Position numbers and translations under genes: made by a program. Shown piece after piece: positions 23,260 to 34,853 of a stretch of 64,000 bases of DNA (positions are counted from its first letter, which is position 1; each line of letters starts with the position of its first letter). The notes beneath the pieces were generated by a model. That model was not told the origin of the DNA and did not search any database. It saw only the letters and a program-made list of their open reading frames with translations. The stretch is taken from assembly GCF_025698545.1 (NCBI RefSeq), contig NC_068567.1, positions 4,278,001-4,342,000 of the forward strand. The letters are read 5' to 3'. Source of the stretch: Gossypium raimondii. Taxonomy: Eukaryota; Streptophyta; Magnoliopsida; Malvales; Malvaceae.

Positions 23260-24339
23260 ATTTATAATGAAATTATTAAAAAATTAAAAATACAAAAAAA
23301 AAGGGGTTGAATATCACTTAACCAAGTCATTTTCACTTATTGTCTACTCATAGCAAATGTAAGAACTTTCTAAATTACAATTATGAATATTGTGATCTTT
23401 TAGTATGATTCCATAATCATAATCATCATCATAGGTTTGATATTTACCAAATAAATTTGGTTGAGAAAAAAAGATAAAAATATTTCATTCATTCGTAAAT
23501 TTTTTCTCAGTATTCTTCATGCCTATTTTATAATTCATATTCAGGGTTCGTGTCTGCAACTCCTAATAATGCCGTCTTAATAATGCGTCATTTTTAAGGT
23601 TATGAACTTTTGTTATACATTTTTCTACAAAGTCGAGATAAAATTATAATTTCAAAGAGCTTAAAACTGAAATTATCCCATTTACCCTGAGGATCAGAAG
23701 CCCTTACTTAACTCCCAGATTTTTGATTGGTTATATTCATTCGAAAAGTTATTAGACATATAATTTCACTCAAACCCGCGTTTATATGAATCGGTGACTA
23801 TCAATATAAGCGCGAGTCGATTAATAATATCTTAATAATCAAGGCCTATAAAAGAACACGTAGAAGTAGCAATGGAGTCTTAAATGATGAAAATGAGATC
23901 CCTCTGCCCTACCCACTCGTTCATTCATTCACTCATTCTTCCACTTTCATCTGGTTTTTTGTCACTCTTTATCAATCCCAATCTCTTTGATATTTAATAC
24001 CCAGTTCGATTATAAAATAGCTTTCATGTATTTTCCTATACATTTCAAGTATCTTTTAAGTTTCTTTGATAATATATATATATATATATATAATCTAACA
24101 CACGGCTGCAATCATAAAAGTGATGATATATGTTTAATGAAGCCCTTATGAAAAGATAAAAGATAAATAGAACAAGCAAATGCAATCATTTTCTTGAACC
24201 TTGGTGCCATTTTCCCCCCCTTTCTTCCCCCCTTTTTGGGGTTGGGTGCTATGATGAATGATGAAGAAACTAGTAAAGTAGGCTTTGGCTCAGTATATAT
24301 ATATATATAGTGGTGGAGTAAAAGAAGAAAAAAAATCAA
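23260..24339. other. AT-rich intergenic with microsatellites
   Basis: No gene recognised. (TA)n at about 24071-24092 and 24292-24309; a C-rich/G-rich patch at 24213-24245. Confidence 0.5.
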
Positions 24340-24578
24340 GAGGGTCGGAATTAAATTGTATATTTTTACGACAGTAAAAATATAATTTCACTATTTTAAT
24401 AGTCTATATCTTTATAATTTTTAAAGGATTAAATCAAATCTTTATCATTTTTGGGAGGTCAGAGTGTAATTTTACCATTATTAATTTAAAATTTTATAAA
24501 TTATAAATGGCCTAAATGAAAAATTTTCCATTTTAGGGGGATCGGGGCCTGCGAACCCCAGCTTTGCCATTGTATATA
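24340..24578 (+). repeat. Dispersed repeat family B, copy 3
   Basis: GAATTAAATTGTATATTTTTACGACAG to CCATTTTAGGGGGATCGGGGCCTGCGAACCCC, same order as the copies at 15380 and 16735. Confidence 0.65.
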
Positions 24579-24641
24579 TATCCTTCTTCTTTTTTTTAAT
24601 ACGAAATCTTAATTTGAATAGGGATGATATCGAAATTATTA

Positions 24642-25022
24642 GGTTAAATTATGCAATTAGTTCGTGTACTTAATGAAAGTTGTGGATTTAGTCCTTGTAC
24701 TTTAATTTGGTCATTTTTAGTCTCTATATTTTTTAAATTTTAAAATTTCGGTCATCAACAAATGATAACTGTTAAATTTATTAAGTTTTGCTATTTCCAA
24801 ACTGATGCAACGAGCATATTATCATATGAGTAATGTAATGTCAAATTGTTATTTGCACATATTACTCACTAGAAATCTAGTTAATTAATTAACAACTGTC
24901 ATTTATGCCAAGATTGAAATTTCAGAATTCAAAAAGTATAGGGACTTAAATTGATCCAATCAGAGAAAATAGACAAAATATACAACTGCATGCATAGTAC
25001 AAGACTAATGATTGAATTTAAC
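24642..25022. mobile_element. Fold-back element with GGTTAAATT termini
   Basis: Ends GGTTAAATTATGCAATTAGT and, inverted, GGTTAAATTCAATCATTAGT; internal words TTAGTCCTTGTACTTTAATTTGG and AAAGTATAGGGACTTAAATTGA are complementary in style. Related to 54845-55215, which sits in an intron. A further end of the same type (GGGGACTTATAGTAGAATTTAACC) lies at 25136-25160, suggesting two overlapping copies. Confidence 0.65.
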
Positions 25023-25164
25023 CAAACTTATTTAATTGTTATTGTTTGAGCTAGAACTAAAATTTCGAATTTTAAAAAATATAAAAACTAAAAATGACCA
25101 ATTCAAAAAGTACAGAATCTAAATTCGATGAAATATGGGGACTTATAGTAGAATTTAACCGAAG

Positions 25165-26182
25165 TTATTATAATAACTATGGCAAATGTTATAGCGTAAT
25201 CGAGGCATTTTATTGGCTAAACGAGTCCCAACAAGTTATTTGGATTACATCCTCCAATGTTTTAAAAGGCTTAATTCAAGATTTAGTCTTAATTTGGTAT
25301 TTAAAGAATCATTTTCCTCTGTTTTTAGTCCATTTGACATTGCAAAAAAAGCTATTAGGCAACTTTAATCAATGAAAAATTACCACGTGGCATGTTTTAG
25401 CCAATAAAAAAATGTCATGTGCCAATTAGGTTTATTTAAAATAAAAATATTAATTTTAAATCAAAATCAAAAATAGAAAATTATAATATTTAAATCTTAA
25501 AAATACTTTTGACTTTTACGAATATAGACAAACATCATTGTGCTATTAGAACATGCCATGTGTCTTTTTTTAATTTTAGTATTATATATTATATTGATTA
25601 AAACTGTAAAAATCATATATAATATATAAAATTGGTTTTAAAATATTTTTTATAAAATTCTAAAATATATAATTATGAACTTTAAAATTCAAAATAATAT
25701 ATAAAATTTAAAAAAAATTAATTCAAGTAATTGCAGAACGAAAACTTGAAATTTAAATACTTTTTAGAATTTTAGAATTTTATAAAAAATATTTTAAACC
25801 ATTTTTAAAAAAATTACAAGTTTTAATAATTTTTACATTTTTGTTTAATATTATTAATTTCAACTAATTTCCTATCAATTATTGTATTTTTGTAATTTTT
25901 TATAATCTATATGTTTTTTTCTAGATTATATATATTCTGAAATTTTTGTATATTTATTTCTATTTTTATATTCTGAAAATATTTGTTTTTAACATAAAGA
26001 CTCCACGTGGCGCTTTGTGATTAGATTGAAAAAATAATGAAGCATACTTTAGGCACTAAATTGGGAACTTGAGTATATTTTAAGTATCAAATTGAGACAA
26101 AAAATTTAAGTATCAAAAGGAAAAAACAAATTTACTTTCAAGAGTCAAATCATCAATTAAATTGTTTTAAAACTATTTTCAC
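25165..26182. other. AT-rich repeat DNA
   Basis: Very AT-rich, with inverted words around CCACGTGGCA (25383) and CCACGTGGCG (26003) and CAATTAGG/CTAATTG-like motifs. This may be a large degenerate MITE with ends near 25180 and 26170. No gene. Confidence 0.35.
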
Positions 26183-26522
26183 GGGCAAAATACAAAAAAA
26201 GCCCTATTTTTTTAAAATTTACTGAAATGGGCATGATATTTTATTATTTACAGGAATGGGTCATTTTTCCCAAAAATCGCGTCCACGCCAGCGCGATGTC
26301 AGGGGACGTGTCAGCAAATCGCGTCCACGTCAGCGCGCTTTGCTTACGTGGACACAAATCGCGCCTACGAGGACGTGATTTTCTGACACGTCAGCACGTA
26401 CCCTGACATCGCGCTGATGTGGACGCAATTTTGGGGAAAATGGCCCATTCCGGTAAATAATAAAATACCGGGCCCATTTCGGTAAATTTTAAAAAATAGG
26501 GCTTTTATGTGTAATTTGCCCC
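26183..26522. mobile_element. Long fold-back element with a CpG-rich core
   Basis: About 125-bp inverted arms: GGGCAAAATACAAAAAAAGC ... GAAATGGGC ... AATGGGTCATTTTTCCC from the left, and GGCAAATTACACATAAAAGC ... GAAATGGGCCC ... AATGGGCCATTTTCCCC from the right (inverted). The core repeats words like CGCGTCCACGTCAGCGCG and GGGGACGTGTCAGCA in alternating orientation. It could fold into one long hairpin. Confidence 0.75.
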
Positions 26523-26744
26523 TTTTTTTTGGTATTTTGCCCCTAATAATACATATTAATGTATTACTGTAATATGTAGCTCAAATTATGTATTGTAGTT
26601 AATATTCATAATATTGTACCTCAAATTGTCGATTCGTCTATACTATTGTACTAATAATATATATTAATGTAATATTGAAGAGTTAATTGATTAAAAAAAT
26701 AAATGCAACAAGTACAAAAAAGATTCAAAATTATTACCAACAAG

Positions 26745-26810
26745 ATTTGAACCAATGTACTAAGGGGAAAAAGCAAGCATCTTAACCAACTAAGCTAAAC
26801 TAATTAACTG
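26745..26810 (-). repeat. tRNA-like (SINE head or tRNA relic)
   Basis: On the minus strand TAGTTTAGCTTAGTTGGTTA contains a perfect box A (TRGCNNAGYNGG), and about 35 bases later GGTTCAAATCTTG resembles box B. A full cloverleaf is not evident, so a SINE head or dead tRNA is more likely than a functional tRNA gene. Confidence 0.45.
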
Positions 26811-27004
26811 ACACATTATAAAAATACTGTTATTATCTTAATTATATTACTTACGTTCTAACGATTTATCGGACCTATTCCATACACGTGTCAAATCAGA
26901 AAAAATAATACAATAATTCTGTAAAAAAATCCGGTGTTTACTTCAAATAAATAGGGAAAATAATGATTTGAATGTTTCAAAATTCAATTTTAAATCAAAA
27001 AAAT

Positions 27005-27412
27005 CAAAATTTAGAGGCAAGAAAGGATCTTTTTCGATGAAAACTGCGGCAAACCGCCTTCAGCTATTTGTCAGCGCGTAGATCTCGAAAAGTTATTCGA
27101 AATCAAAAAAAAATCGTCTCAATCGGACAACCGAGCCAAAAGTTATGGCCTTTCAAAGTTTTCCAAGCTAAAAAACATAAACTGTTCATGAATTATTGCT
27201 TCCACGTCAGCAAATCACGCTTACGTGGATGCGATTTGTTGCCACGTAAGTAATCGCTCTGACGTGGACGCGATTTGCTGACACATCCCCTGATATCGCG
27301 CTGATGTGGAGGCGATTTCGGGAAAAATGGCCCATTCCGGTAAATAATAAAATACTGGGCCCATTTCAAGAAATTTTAAAAAAATAGGAATTTTATGTGT
27401 AATTTGCCCTAT
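27005..27412 (-). mobile_element. Second member of the CpG-rich fold-back family, one arm only
   Basis: Read from the right (minus strand) it starts GGGCAAATTACACATAAAATTCC and repeats the same AATGGGCC / CGCGTCCACGTCAG words as the element at 26183. It then continues into different DNA (AACTGTTCATGAATTATTGC region, about 27180-27200, onward to GGCGGTTTGCCGCAG near 27050). It could be part of a longer parent element. Confidence 0.55.
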
Positions 27413-28057
27413 TTTCACCGCACTAGAACATTTTTTTTCCGCAGTTTTATGCCCAGATCAAAACTTTCAAACCCCATTGGTGGATCTTTTATATTAATTA
27501 AATGGTGTTTAAATTTTTATTAATTACTATAATAATATATTTATATTATTATATTATTATTTAAAATGTTTAAATAAATATATTACATATTGTGTGAATA
27601 TTTTTATAATTTTTAATTATGTAATAATTTTTTAAATAAGTTATAAGTTTAATCATATAAAAAATTAAATCTAATGTTCATAATGGTCTTTTTGTATTCT
27701 CACCGCAATTCACCTCATCACCACTTCTACATTTGCATCCAAACACATATATCTCACCATTACCATTATTTTCAATCACACGAAATTAATCTCATCATCT
27801 ATCCAAATGAAAACCACGTAACTTTAATTCAGATGTGGACAATACATACAAATATTGAATTTATATCAGCCATAGCAAAAGTTGGACTCGAAAGAGACGT
27901 ACTAAGGTGTCGAAATAAAAATTTAAAAGTGTAATTATGAAAGAATAAAATTATTATTATTATTCTATTTAATCAAGAGGGTCAAGTCCCTACTTATCTC
28001 CTCAACCTACACCTTTGATTTTAAAGTTTAAGGTTTGATATGACTAGTAACGATTAA

Positions 28058-28195
28058 GGGCCCTTTTGGATTGATGTTTACTTCCAGTACGATGCGTTTA
28101 GCTTTTTTTTCCCTCACGTTACAATATCTAATCTTACTGTCACCACTGGTTTTACGCTAACCGCAAGTAAACGTACCGCCCATCTAAAAGGACCC
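28058..28195. mobile_element. PIF/Harbinger (Tourist-like) MITE, 138 bp
   Basis: Ends GGGCCCTTTTGGATTGATG and, inverted, GGGTCCTTTTAGATGGGCGG, with a 3-bp target duplication TAA on both sides (28055-28057, 28196-28198). Terminal GGG and a TAA/TTA duplication are diagnostic for Harbinger-type MITEs. Core GCGTTTAGC and GTAAACG words match the element at 20305. Confidence 0.8.
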
Positions 28196-28783
28196 TAAAT
28201 CAATATCGAGTTAATTTTTTTAAAACCCAAATTTTTTATTAACATTACAAGTTAAGAAACATCCACCTTAGGCATAGGAAAACTGGAGAAACAATGGAAT
28301 TAATGTCAATAAGTTAAAAGACTGTTGTTTTAGGGGTAGATGGTGCATAGCTATCAATTTTGCATGACTTGACTCCTTTTCATGAGAAGTCACTAAAGGA
28401 CTTGAATGAAATAAATGTGTCCCTCTTTTTTCTTTTTGTAAATTATTTTACAAAATTAGTTTTGGTATCAAAGGAGAAGCACCTCATTTATAATGAATCA
28501 ACATCACCATTAAATAATCGGTTTTCTTGAAATCTCAATGCCCTTTTTTTTTTTCAATTGAAAATCAATTCGGATAATTTTTTATGAGTCGGATCGAATC
28601 AAATTTTAATAAAAGATATATATTCATTATATGCCGATTACGTCATTAATTCAATGATAAAATTGGTAAAGTTTTAAGTTAATTAATATAAAATTCATTG
28701 TTAAATACCAATGTTTATAAAAATATAAATTATAAATCTACCAAGTATTAATAGTATTAAAAATGATTAAATGGGGTTATAGT

Positions 28784-29369
28784 AGAGGTGATCATGGGCT
28801 GGGCCAAGCCTCAATAGAATTTTAGACCTAAAATTTTGTCCAAGATCGACCCAGATTAAAACGCCAAAACTCGAGCCCGGCCCGACCGGGCCCGTTTGTA
28901 TTAATTTTTTATATAAAAACAATTTTTTTTAAAAATATAATACATCAAATACACTAAAAATATTAAAATAAATATTTTCCGACAAATTGAAAATAAAATT
29001 AAAAATTATTTATACTTAAATAACACTAAGATATGTGCAACTTAGCAAGCAAATACCTCTAAAATAGCAGTAAAATTAACAATAAAACAATAGTTATACA
29101 ATATTCAAACAATAACAACAAAATAGTAGTAATATAATAGCGAAACAACACTAAAACAGTGACAAAATAAAATAAAAAAAGGTGAAAACAACAGTTTTTT
29201 TTTTGCAAATTTGGGCTGGGTCGAGCCTAGGCAAAAAAAAGCTTACCCAAGGCTTGGCCCGTTTAGAAAACAAGCCTTTTTTTTTTCAAACCCATTTTTT
29301 GAGTCATATTTTTACCTAAACCCTCTCACTTTTCAAACAGATCCCGGCCTGATCCATAATCAGGTGTAG
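28784..29369. mobile_element. hAT-like non-autonomous element, 586 bp
   Basis: Flanked by an 8-bp target duplication with one mismatch (GTTATAGT 28776-28783, ATTATAGT 29370-29377). Termini AGAGGTGATCATGGGCTGGG and, inverted, CTACACCTGATTATGGATCAGG are imperfect inverted repeats. GC-rich ends (GAGCCCGGCCCGACCGGGCCCG) surround an AT-rich middle without coding capacity. This is the common plant 'AGAGGTGxTCATGGGCCGGGC' hAT type. Confidence 0.7.
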
Positions 29370-29377
29370 ATTATAGT

Positions 29378-30400
29378 CCTATCATTCCAATATCAATCTT
29401 ATTTACTATTCCACACTCACGTAGCCACCGTGGCTAATATATACATATGATTCCCAAAATAATTATCAACCAAACACCATAAATAATTATAAATATTCGG
29501 ATCAAAATACAATTTTACTATTTTAAAAGCTATCTAATAATAGATTGAATTTAACCATTTTTTAAAAATAAAAAATTATAAACTCAACCCAACTTGAGGC
29601 ATAATTACATCTACTTGAAAACTTGTCTTCAGTACTTAATTATAAAACTTTCCTCCCACATTGTCTTAGTTGACACAATCCTCAATAAACTTGTATTGAG
29701 ATTACACTTCATTTTTTCTTTGGTCATAGGCTTGAGAGTATTTATTGGAAAATGGAATGTTTTTCATCACTCTCATTAAAGAAGTACAAAGATTCTTCAT
29801 TTTTTTTCTTCAAGTAATCCCACTTTTGCCCACTTATTTGACCATAGGGAAACACTTTCTCTCATATCTTTCACATTAAATTAATAATTTTTACAATTAA
29901 ATTCATAGTGTGAAGATCTTTGTAGGCTGAAAATATTTGAGTCTTTTTTTAAATAAAAAAGTTGTTCCTTTGTATGCTTGAATCCACCAAGTATCAACTT
30001 GTAACACTAATAAAGATAAATAATAGTGAAAAAACATAAATATAAAATATTCTGAATAGTTTGAACAATGGAAAGATAGATTGCCTCAACAATGGGATAT
30101 TGGAAATGTTGTTTTTGACAATGTTCAACAATCAAATTTTCTTTTTGACATAAATGTTTGAGATAGTGGCATTATTCTTACAACTATACTTTTAGGGTTA
30201 GTTTTATAAAAAAAATTGTTAAACTATAAAATATTTTAATCGAGTTATCAAATTATCAGTATATCCAGTCACGTGTTTCTGCTAGGTTGATAGTCAATTT
30301 AAACATTAAATATCAAGCTATTGTGTGTTAATAAAAACTAGAAGGACTATTTTTATATTTACTACTTGATATGTGTTAGGTTTAAATTGACATTTAAGTC
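29378..30400. other. AT-rich intergenic, nothing recognised
   Basis: No credible gene; short open frames here have no recognisable composition or motifs. Confidence 0.5.
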
Positions 30401-30454
30401 AAAGGTAATGCAACCATATGCTTCGACCCACATTGAATGCTGGGCCATTCGTTG

Positions 30455-30590
30455 AAGATAAATGCACATCGAACCCTTATGAAGTTTTACCATAAGCAGA
30501 TTGAATCCATTGGGCAAATATGAGTTTGAACTCACATCCTCCTGTATTAGCAACAATGTCAATGCCAACCGAATTAGGACTTAATTGGAA
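30455..30590 (-). repeat. SINE-like family D, copy 4 (minus)
   Basis: On the minus strand: CCTAATTCGGTTGGCATTGA (box A side), CATTGTTGCTAATACAGGAGG, ATGTGAGTTCAAACTCATA (box B). The 3' half is replaced by other sequence. Confidence 0.6.
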
Positions 30591-30594
30591 CAAT

Positions 30595-31340
30595 TAACCC
30601 ATATTTTAAATAATTTTATACAAGTAATTTGTATAAAATCATTACTTTTGTTTTCATTTTGTAAAATTTGAACCCGTAATAAGTTAACGAAATATTGGTT
30701 AAATGGTATGGTCATAGCTTTCAGTTCCGAGGATTTTGAGTCTTCTTATTTAAGTCTCGCTTGTTAGTTTAAAAAATTAGTTGTATAATTTAGTGATTGT
30801 AATAATTAATTCTGATAGTTGTAAGTTACATGAAAAAAGTTATGTAATAAAATTTTTAAATGTGGCCATTTTTTTTTTTTTTTTGAACTGGCAATTTTCA
30901 AGTGCACTAAATAGGGAATGTAAGCATATAAATAAACTTCCCAAAATTACCTATTAAAGTGAGTAAAAACACAGTAAAAATAAAAGTCCAAAAGGGTTGG
31001 ATGTATATTGTTCCATCAAAATCACATAATGTCAAAAGGGAAGTTAAAAAAACAAGGTAAAAATAGTTTAAAAGGTGGTTGAAGTTAAAGATAACAATAA
31101 TGTGAAATGGGCAAGAATTGTCTTATCCACATTGATTTGGTTGTTGCAAGATATTGATTACATTTTATAATGATTCAATTCTCTCTCTGTTTTTTTACCC
31201 ATTTCTTCTATTGAGAATTGTGTGATCGATAGAATAATTAGATAATTACATATGATATGTGATATGAACTTCATGGTAACGTATAATGATCAGTTTTTTA
31301 CAGTAAAATTAGATTAAATTTTTAACAGAAGAACCAGTTT
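30595..31340. other. Intergenic, nothing certain
   Basis: AT-rich. GGTTAAATGGTATGGTCATAGC near 30695 is another possible tRNA-related repeat start, too weak to call. Confidence 0.4.
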
Positions 31341-31344
31341 GCTC

Positions 31345-31862
31345 TTTTTTTTTTTGTGTGTGTAAAAGCAGTCTAAAAATATATCAAAAGTTTACAAAGT
31401 AGAACCGGGGGACAAAGCACCCCTTGCAACGTCCTCTTCTAAAATTTATTGAATCTCCAGAGGTGATGTGTCAAGTAAGTATAACTCTACCTTGTTTGCA
31501 AAGGCCATTTTAGTTAAAATATTCGTTGCTTGATTATTCTCTCTAGGAATATGCCGTACGAACCACCTTTTTTCTTGAGATAAATTATGTTGAATTCTCT
31601 TAACGAGAAAAATACTTGATCTAGCTGAATTACGATCATAAATAACTTTGACTACCTCTAGATTGTCAGACAGGATAAGTACTCTATCATGCCATTGCTC
31701 TTGAAGCAGAAGCAGACCATCCAAGATTCCCCATAATTGGGCAATAAAAACTGAAGACTTTCCCAGAAACCGATTATAGCCTAATATCCATTTCCCCATT
31801 TCATCCCGAATCACACTACCTACAACAGATAAACCAGAGACTAAATTGTCTTTATCGTATAG
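31345..31862 (-). mobile_element. LINE (L1-type) 3' end with RNase H-like domain
   Basis: On the minus strand an open frame of about 135 codons (ending at 31446) contains SVIRDEMGKWILGYNRFLGKSSVFIAQLWGILDGLLLLQ, ILSDNLEVVKVI and HIPRENNQATNILTKMA. This is the C-terminal RNase H (RVT_3) domain of plant non-LTR retrotransposons of the 'At1g65750-like' kind. The N-terminal catalytic part (xxNxDGA) is missing. Downstream come CCCCTTGCAAC/GGGTGCTTTGTCCCCC and then a poly(A) tail (T-run at about 31346-31356 on plus), marking a 5'-truncated LINE insertion. No target duplication was found. A domesticated RNase H gene is less likely because the domain is incomplete. Confidence 0.75.
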
Positions 31863-31869
31863 AGATTAA

Positions 31870-32510
31870 TTTATCCGTTTTTTGAGTGGATGTGACAAAA
31901 TATAATCCGACTCTTAATATAAGGGTCTTTATGATATTTTTACCTATTATTTAAAAAAAAAATTGGAGGGTTGAATATAAATGAAAGGAATTAAACAAAA
32001 TTCTTTTGATTCTGAAGTTTTTACTGCTAAAATTAACTAAAAGGGAGCGGCTTTGTTGATTCTGTCAGAGATTTCTCTCTCCCTGTATATGTACTTGTTG
32101 TCTGTCATGTGGAAAGAAAAGGGACATGATCAGCTGATTCACCTGCTCCATGTCTTCCTTTGTTTTTATTACGTGGCAGTTATCTATTGGTTAACGGAAG
32201 TTGGACCCACTGTAACTTAAAGTGGGGCCTTGAGTAAGGTCTCAGTTTGATTGAAAATTTTAAGGAATTAGATGGTAAAATTACTATACAGGTCCAGCAG
32301 TGTACTGCAATTTGTTCTGATTTTTGTTACTATAAAACAAGCTGATTTTATATTTTATATTAATGTTGCATCATTTAATTAAATTTACTTCATAAAAATA
32401 ACATTTCCCCATTCTGATAAAATGGTCATTTTACTCGTTTTTTTCATGGGAACATTTGGTTCAAGGATCTCACGCTTTCGAGGTAATCTAATATTTTAAA
32501 ATGATATTTC
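31870..32510. other. Intergenic, nothing recognised
   Basis: Around 32040-32230 the base composition is less AT-rich (for example GGGACATGATCAGCTGATTC) but no gene structure is evident. Confidence 0.45.
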
Positions 32511-32514
32511 TGTT

Positions 32515-34235
32515 AGAAGTGCCCACGGGTCAGGTCAGGCCGAGATTAAGTTTCAAAATAATTTTTAAGCTTACGCTCGTTTTAAGGCCGAGTCGAGCCA
32601 TAAAAAACCCGTTTTATTATTTAAAATTAATAAAATATTAAAATTATATATTTCTAGTTGTTTTTGTTAGAAAATTTCGGTTCATAAAACGACTTTCAGT
32701 TACAGCGGAAGTTTAAAAATTTTGAAAATCAAGTCGGTTTGTGATATTTATAGCTATAAACCTTTTCCCGAAAAGTACCTGTGTTTTGTGAGACAGATCC
32801 AAAATGTTCCTGGCTTTCAACCGAACAACCTTCTTTGCTATCCTCGTACCCAAATTGCGTCGAGTGTGGGCTTGAACAACAAGAATCAGACACAACAAAA
32901 AACGATTTATTACTTTCGATAGGAAAATAATGAATGATTAATTAAATTCTATTTTCAAACTTCAATTATAATTTCATAATGAATAATGATTCAAAAACAA
33001 TTATAATTTAATATTCAATGGATTCATAATGAATAATTAATTTAATTCTATTTTCAAACTTCAATTATAATTAATTAAACAATGATTCAAAAACCTTAAA
33101 TTAATTCTTAAGCCATTTTTATACATAGTGAGAAAACGCATTCATTTGTGAATGCGACCCATTTCTCTAACTTCATCATTTCTATTAATTTTCGTTCATT
33201 TGTTTCTACATGCAATTCATTACGAAAGCCACTTAATCAATACTCGTCCAATAACTTTGTTATAAGTGTGTTACCCTTATAGGATATTCTTAATCTCTTT
33301 GGGATAAATTTCCCTCATAGATTATCCTTAATCTTGGGATAAATTTGTTCTCTCAATATGATCATATTTTATCTCATAGTAACCATTACATCTTCCTTCG
33401 TGAAAAGTCAATTACTATCAAACAATAATCAAGTCATTTATCACAAAGACAAACGATCCGTGACTATGAATTCTACTATTGTGAATGATGCTACATATTG
33501 CAAAAGTTGTATACCCAATGAACTAGCTTTCGGCTATTTATCTATTTGAACTCAGGTTTTTGCTTACATCAAAGTATATGAGTCACGTATACATAGTCCA
33601 TCATCCACTCAGGATTAATGTATGCCACACTATGAGCGCCGCTAGCTTTCAGTTCATGTCTGATGTACTAACAGTCCAGTCAGTTACATATATGTCTTTA
33701 TCTTCTGAGAGTCATCAGCTCCGGTACTCAAGACAAAGCATCTCCCAGTTGGACTTGATAGATTACATATTAGTCTTTCAATCAATTTGCTCATTTTGAA
33801 TTAGGCTAAGGACATGTTTAGGTTCATCTACTAATACAAGTTGTATTTCTGTATTATGATCCGACCACGTAATACCATTTACTATTAGTTAAACATTAGA
33901 TAACAGTGAGCTAATATTTGCTTCCATTTTTGCTTTGTTTGCAAATACATCGAGGACAATATAAAAATGATGTTAATGTAATTAATGTATGTTTTATTAA
34001 ACCAATTTGTTCGAAAGATACAAGTATATATAGATGAACATACTACACTTAGAGCACTATATCCAACAATTTTAAACGTTTTTATATTTAAATTTTAGTT
34101 TAAAAATACTTTTTTATTTAAATTAAATTCGGGTCGGGTTAAGTTGGCCTGAAGTACAAAAATCCTTGTCCAAACTTGGCCCAAATTAGGCCTAGCTTAT
34201 CAGACCGGGTGGGCTACTCGGCCCCTAGAGAGGCC
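32515..34235. mobile_element. hAT-like GC-ended element split by a copia LTR
   Basis: The left part (32515-32660) has AGAAGTGCCCACGGGTCAGG and GAGTCGAGCC; the right part (34075-34235) has GGGTCGGGTTAAGTTGGCC, TTGGCCCAAATTAGGCC and CGGCCCCTAGAG. Together they look like one element of the 28784 type whose AT-rich middle was interrupted by the LTR at 32665-34068. Outer ends are approximate; no outer target duplication read. Confidence 0.5.
32665..34068 (-). mobile_element. Solo LTR of a Ty1/copia-type element
   Basis: About 1.4 kb with TGTTAG at the left and CCAACA at the right (minus strand TGTTGGATATAGTGCTCTAAG ... CTAACA). The flanking pentamers GTTTT and ATTTT match at 4 of 5 bases, consistent with a 5-bp target duplication. 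No internal coding region, so it is an LTR-LTR recombination product. A shorter piece of the same LTR family lies at 44189. Fossil. Confidence 0.65.
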
Positions 34236-34239
34236 TAAT

Positions 34240-34850
34240 TCCCCACTCCCTTTAAGATTTCAAAAATTTATTTGAATAAGTAAGCTTACATCCCTACAAG
34301 TATAAATATTCTGGAATATATGGGTTAATCTCATGACCACATTTTCTTTAACTAATGTAATATTTTTTGGGAAATGTTACTTTTATACTAATTTTAACCT
34401 TCAATTTTTATCATTCACCTTTAAGCCATAGGTTTTGCTCCTTAATTAATATATGCATATGGTATGTTTGGAAGGAGTAGTATTTTTCAACACATCTTAG
34501 GTACATTAGTTAGCATAAAGTGTCAACTAACTTCACATGATAATTTTAACCACTTTGTGACTTATTTTTAATAAATGGAAGAAATTTTTTCATACTTATT
34601 TTTAACTCTTATACTTTTACTCGTATTTCTAATTTTATGTTTAAATTTGTACTAATCATTTTCGTGTCATAACAAACTATTTTAATACTTATGTAATAAT
34701 TAAGTTATTTCTTGTATTAATACACCGATAATCAAACGAAACAATAATATAATTATTTTGCATCTTGTGATTGCATGTTATATGCAAATTTTTAAATATT
34801 TTACTTTACTCATGAAATGCAATTTTAGTTTTGATTTCGATATTTCTTCA
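34240..34850. other. AT-rich intergenic, nothing recognised
   Basis: No gene or element ends seen. Confidence 0.5.
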
Positions 34851-34853
34851 CCA

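Noticed and set aside
25094-25375. 93-codon open frame
   Set aside because: Overlaps the end of a fold-back repeat and AT-rich DNA; codon use and composition not gene-like.
26281-26420. CpG island promoter
   Set aside because: The CpGs come from repeated words in an inverted-repeat element; no gene starts nearby.
26745-26810. Functional tRNA gene
   Set aside because: Box A is good but box B is imperfect and no acceptor-stem pairing or anticodon arm was found.
31345-31862. Domesticated RNase H gene
   Set aside because: Lacks the first catalytic segment and is followed by a LINE-like tail and poly(A); a dead LINE end is simpler.
32722-33799. Open frames of 60-80 codons on both strands
   Set aside because: They lie within the solo LTR and have no recognisable protein signature.
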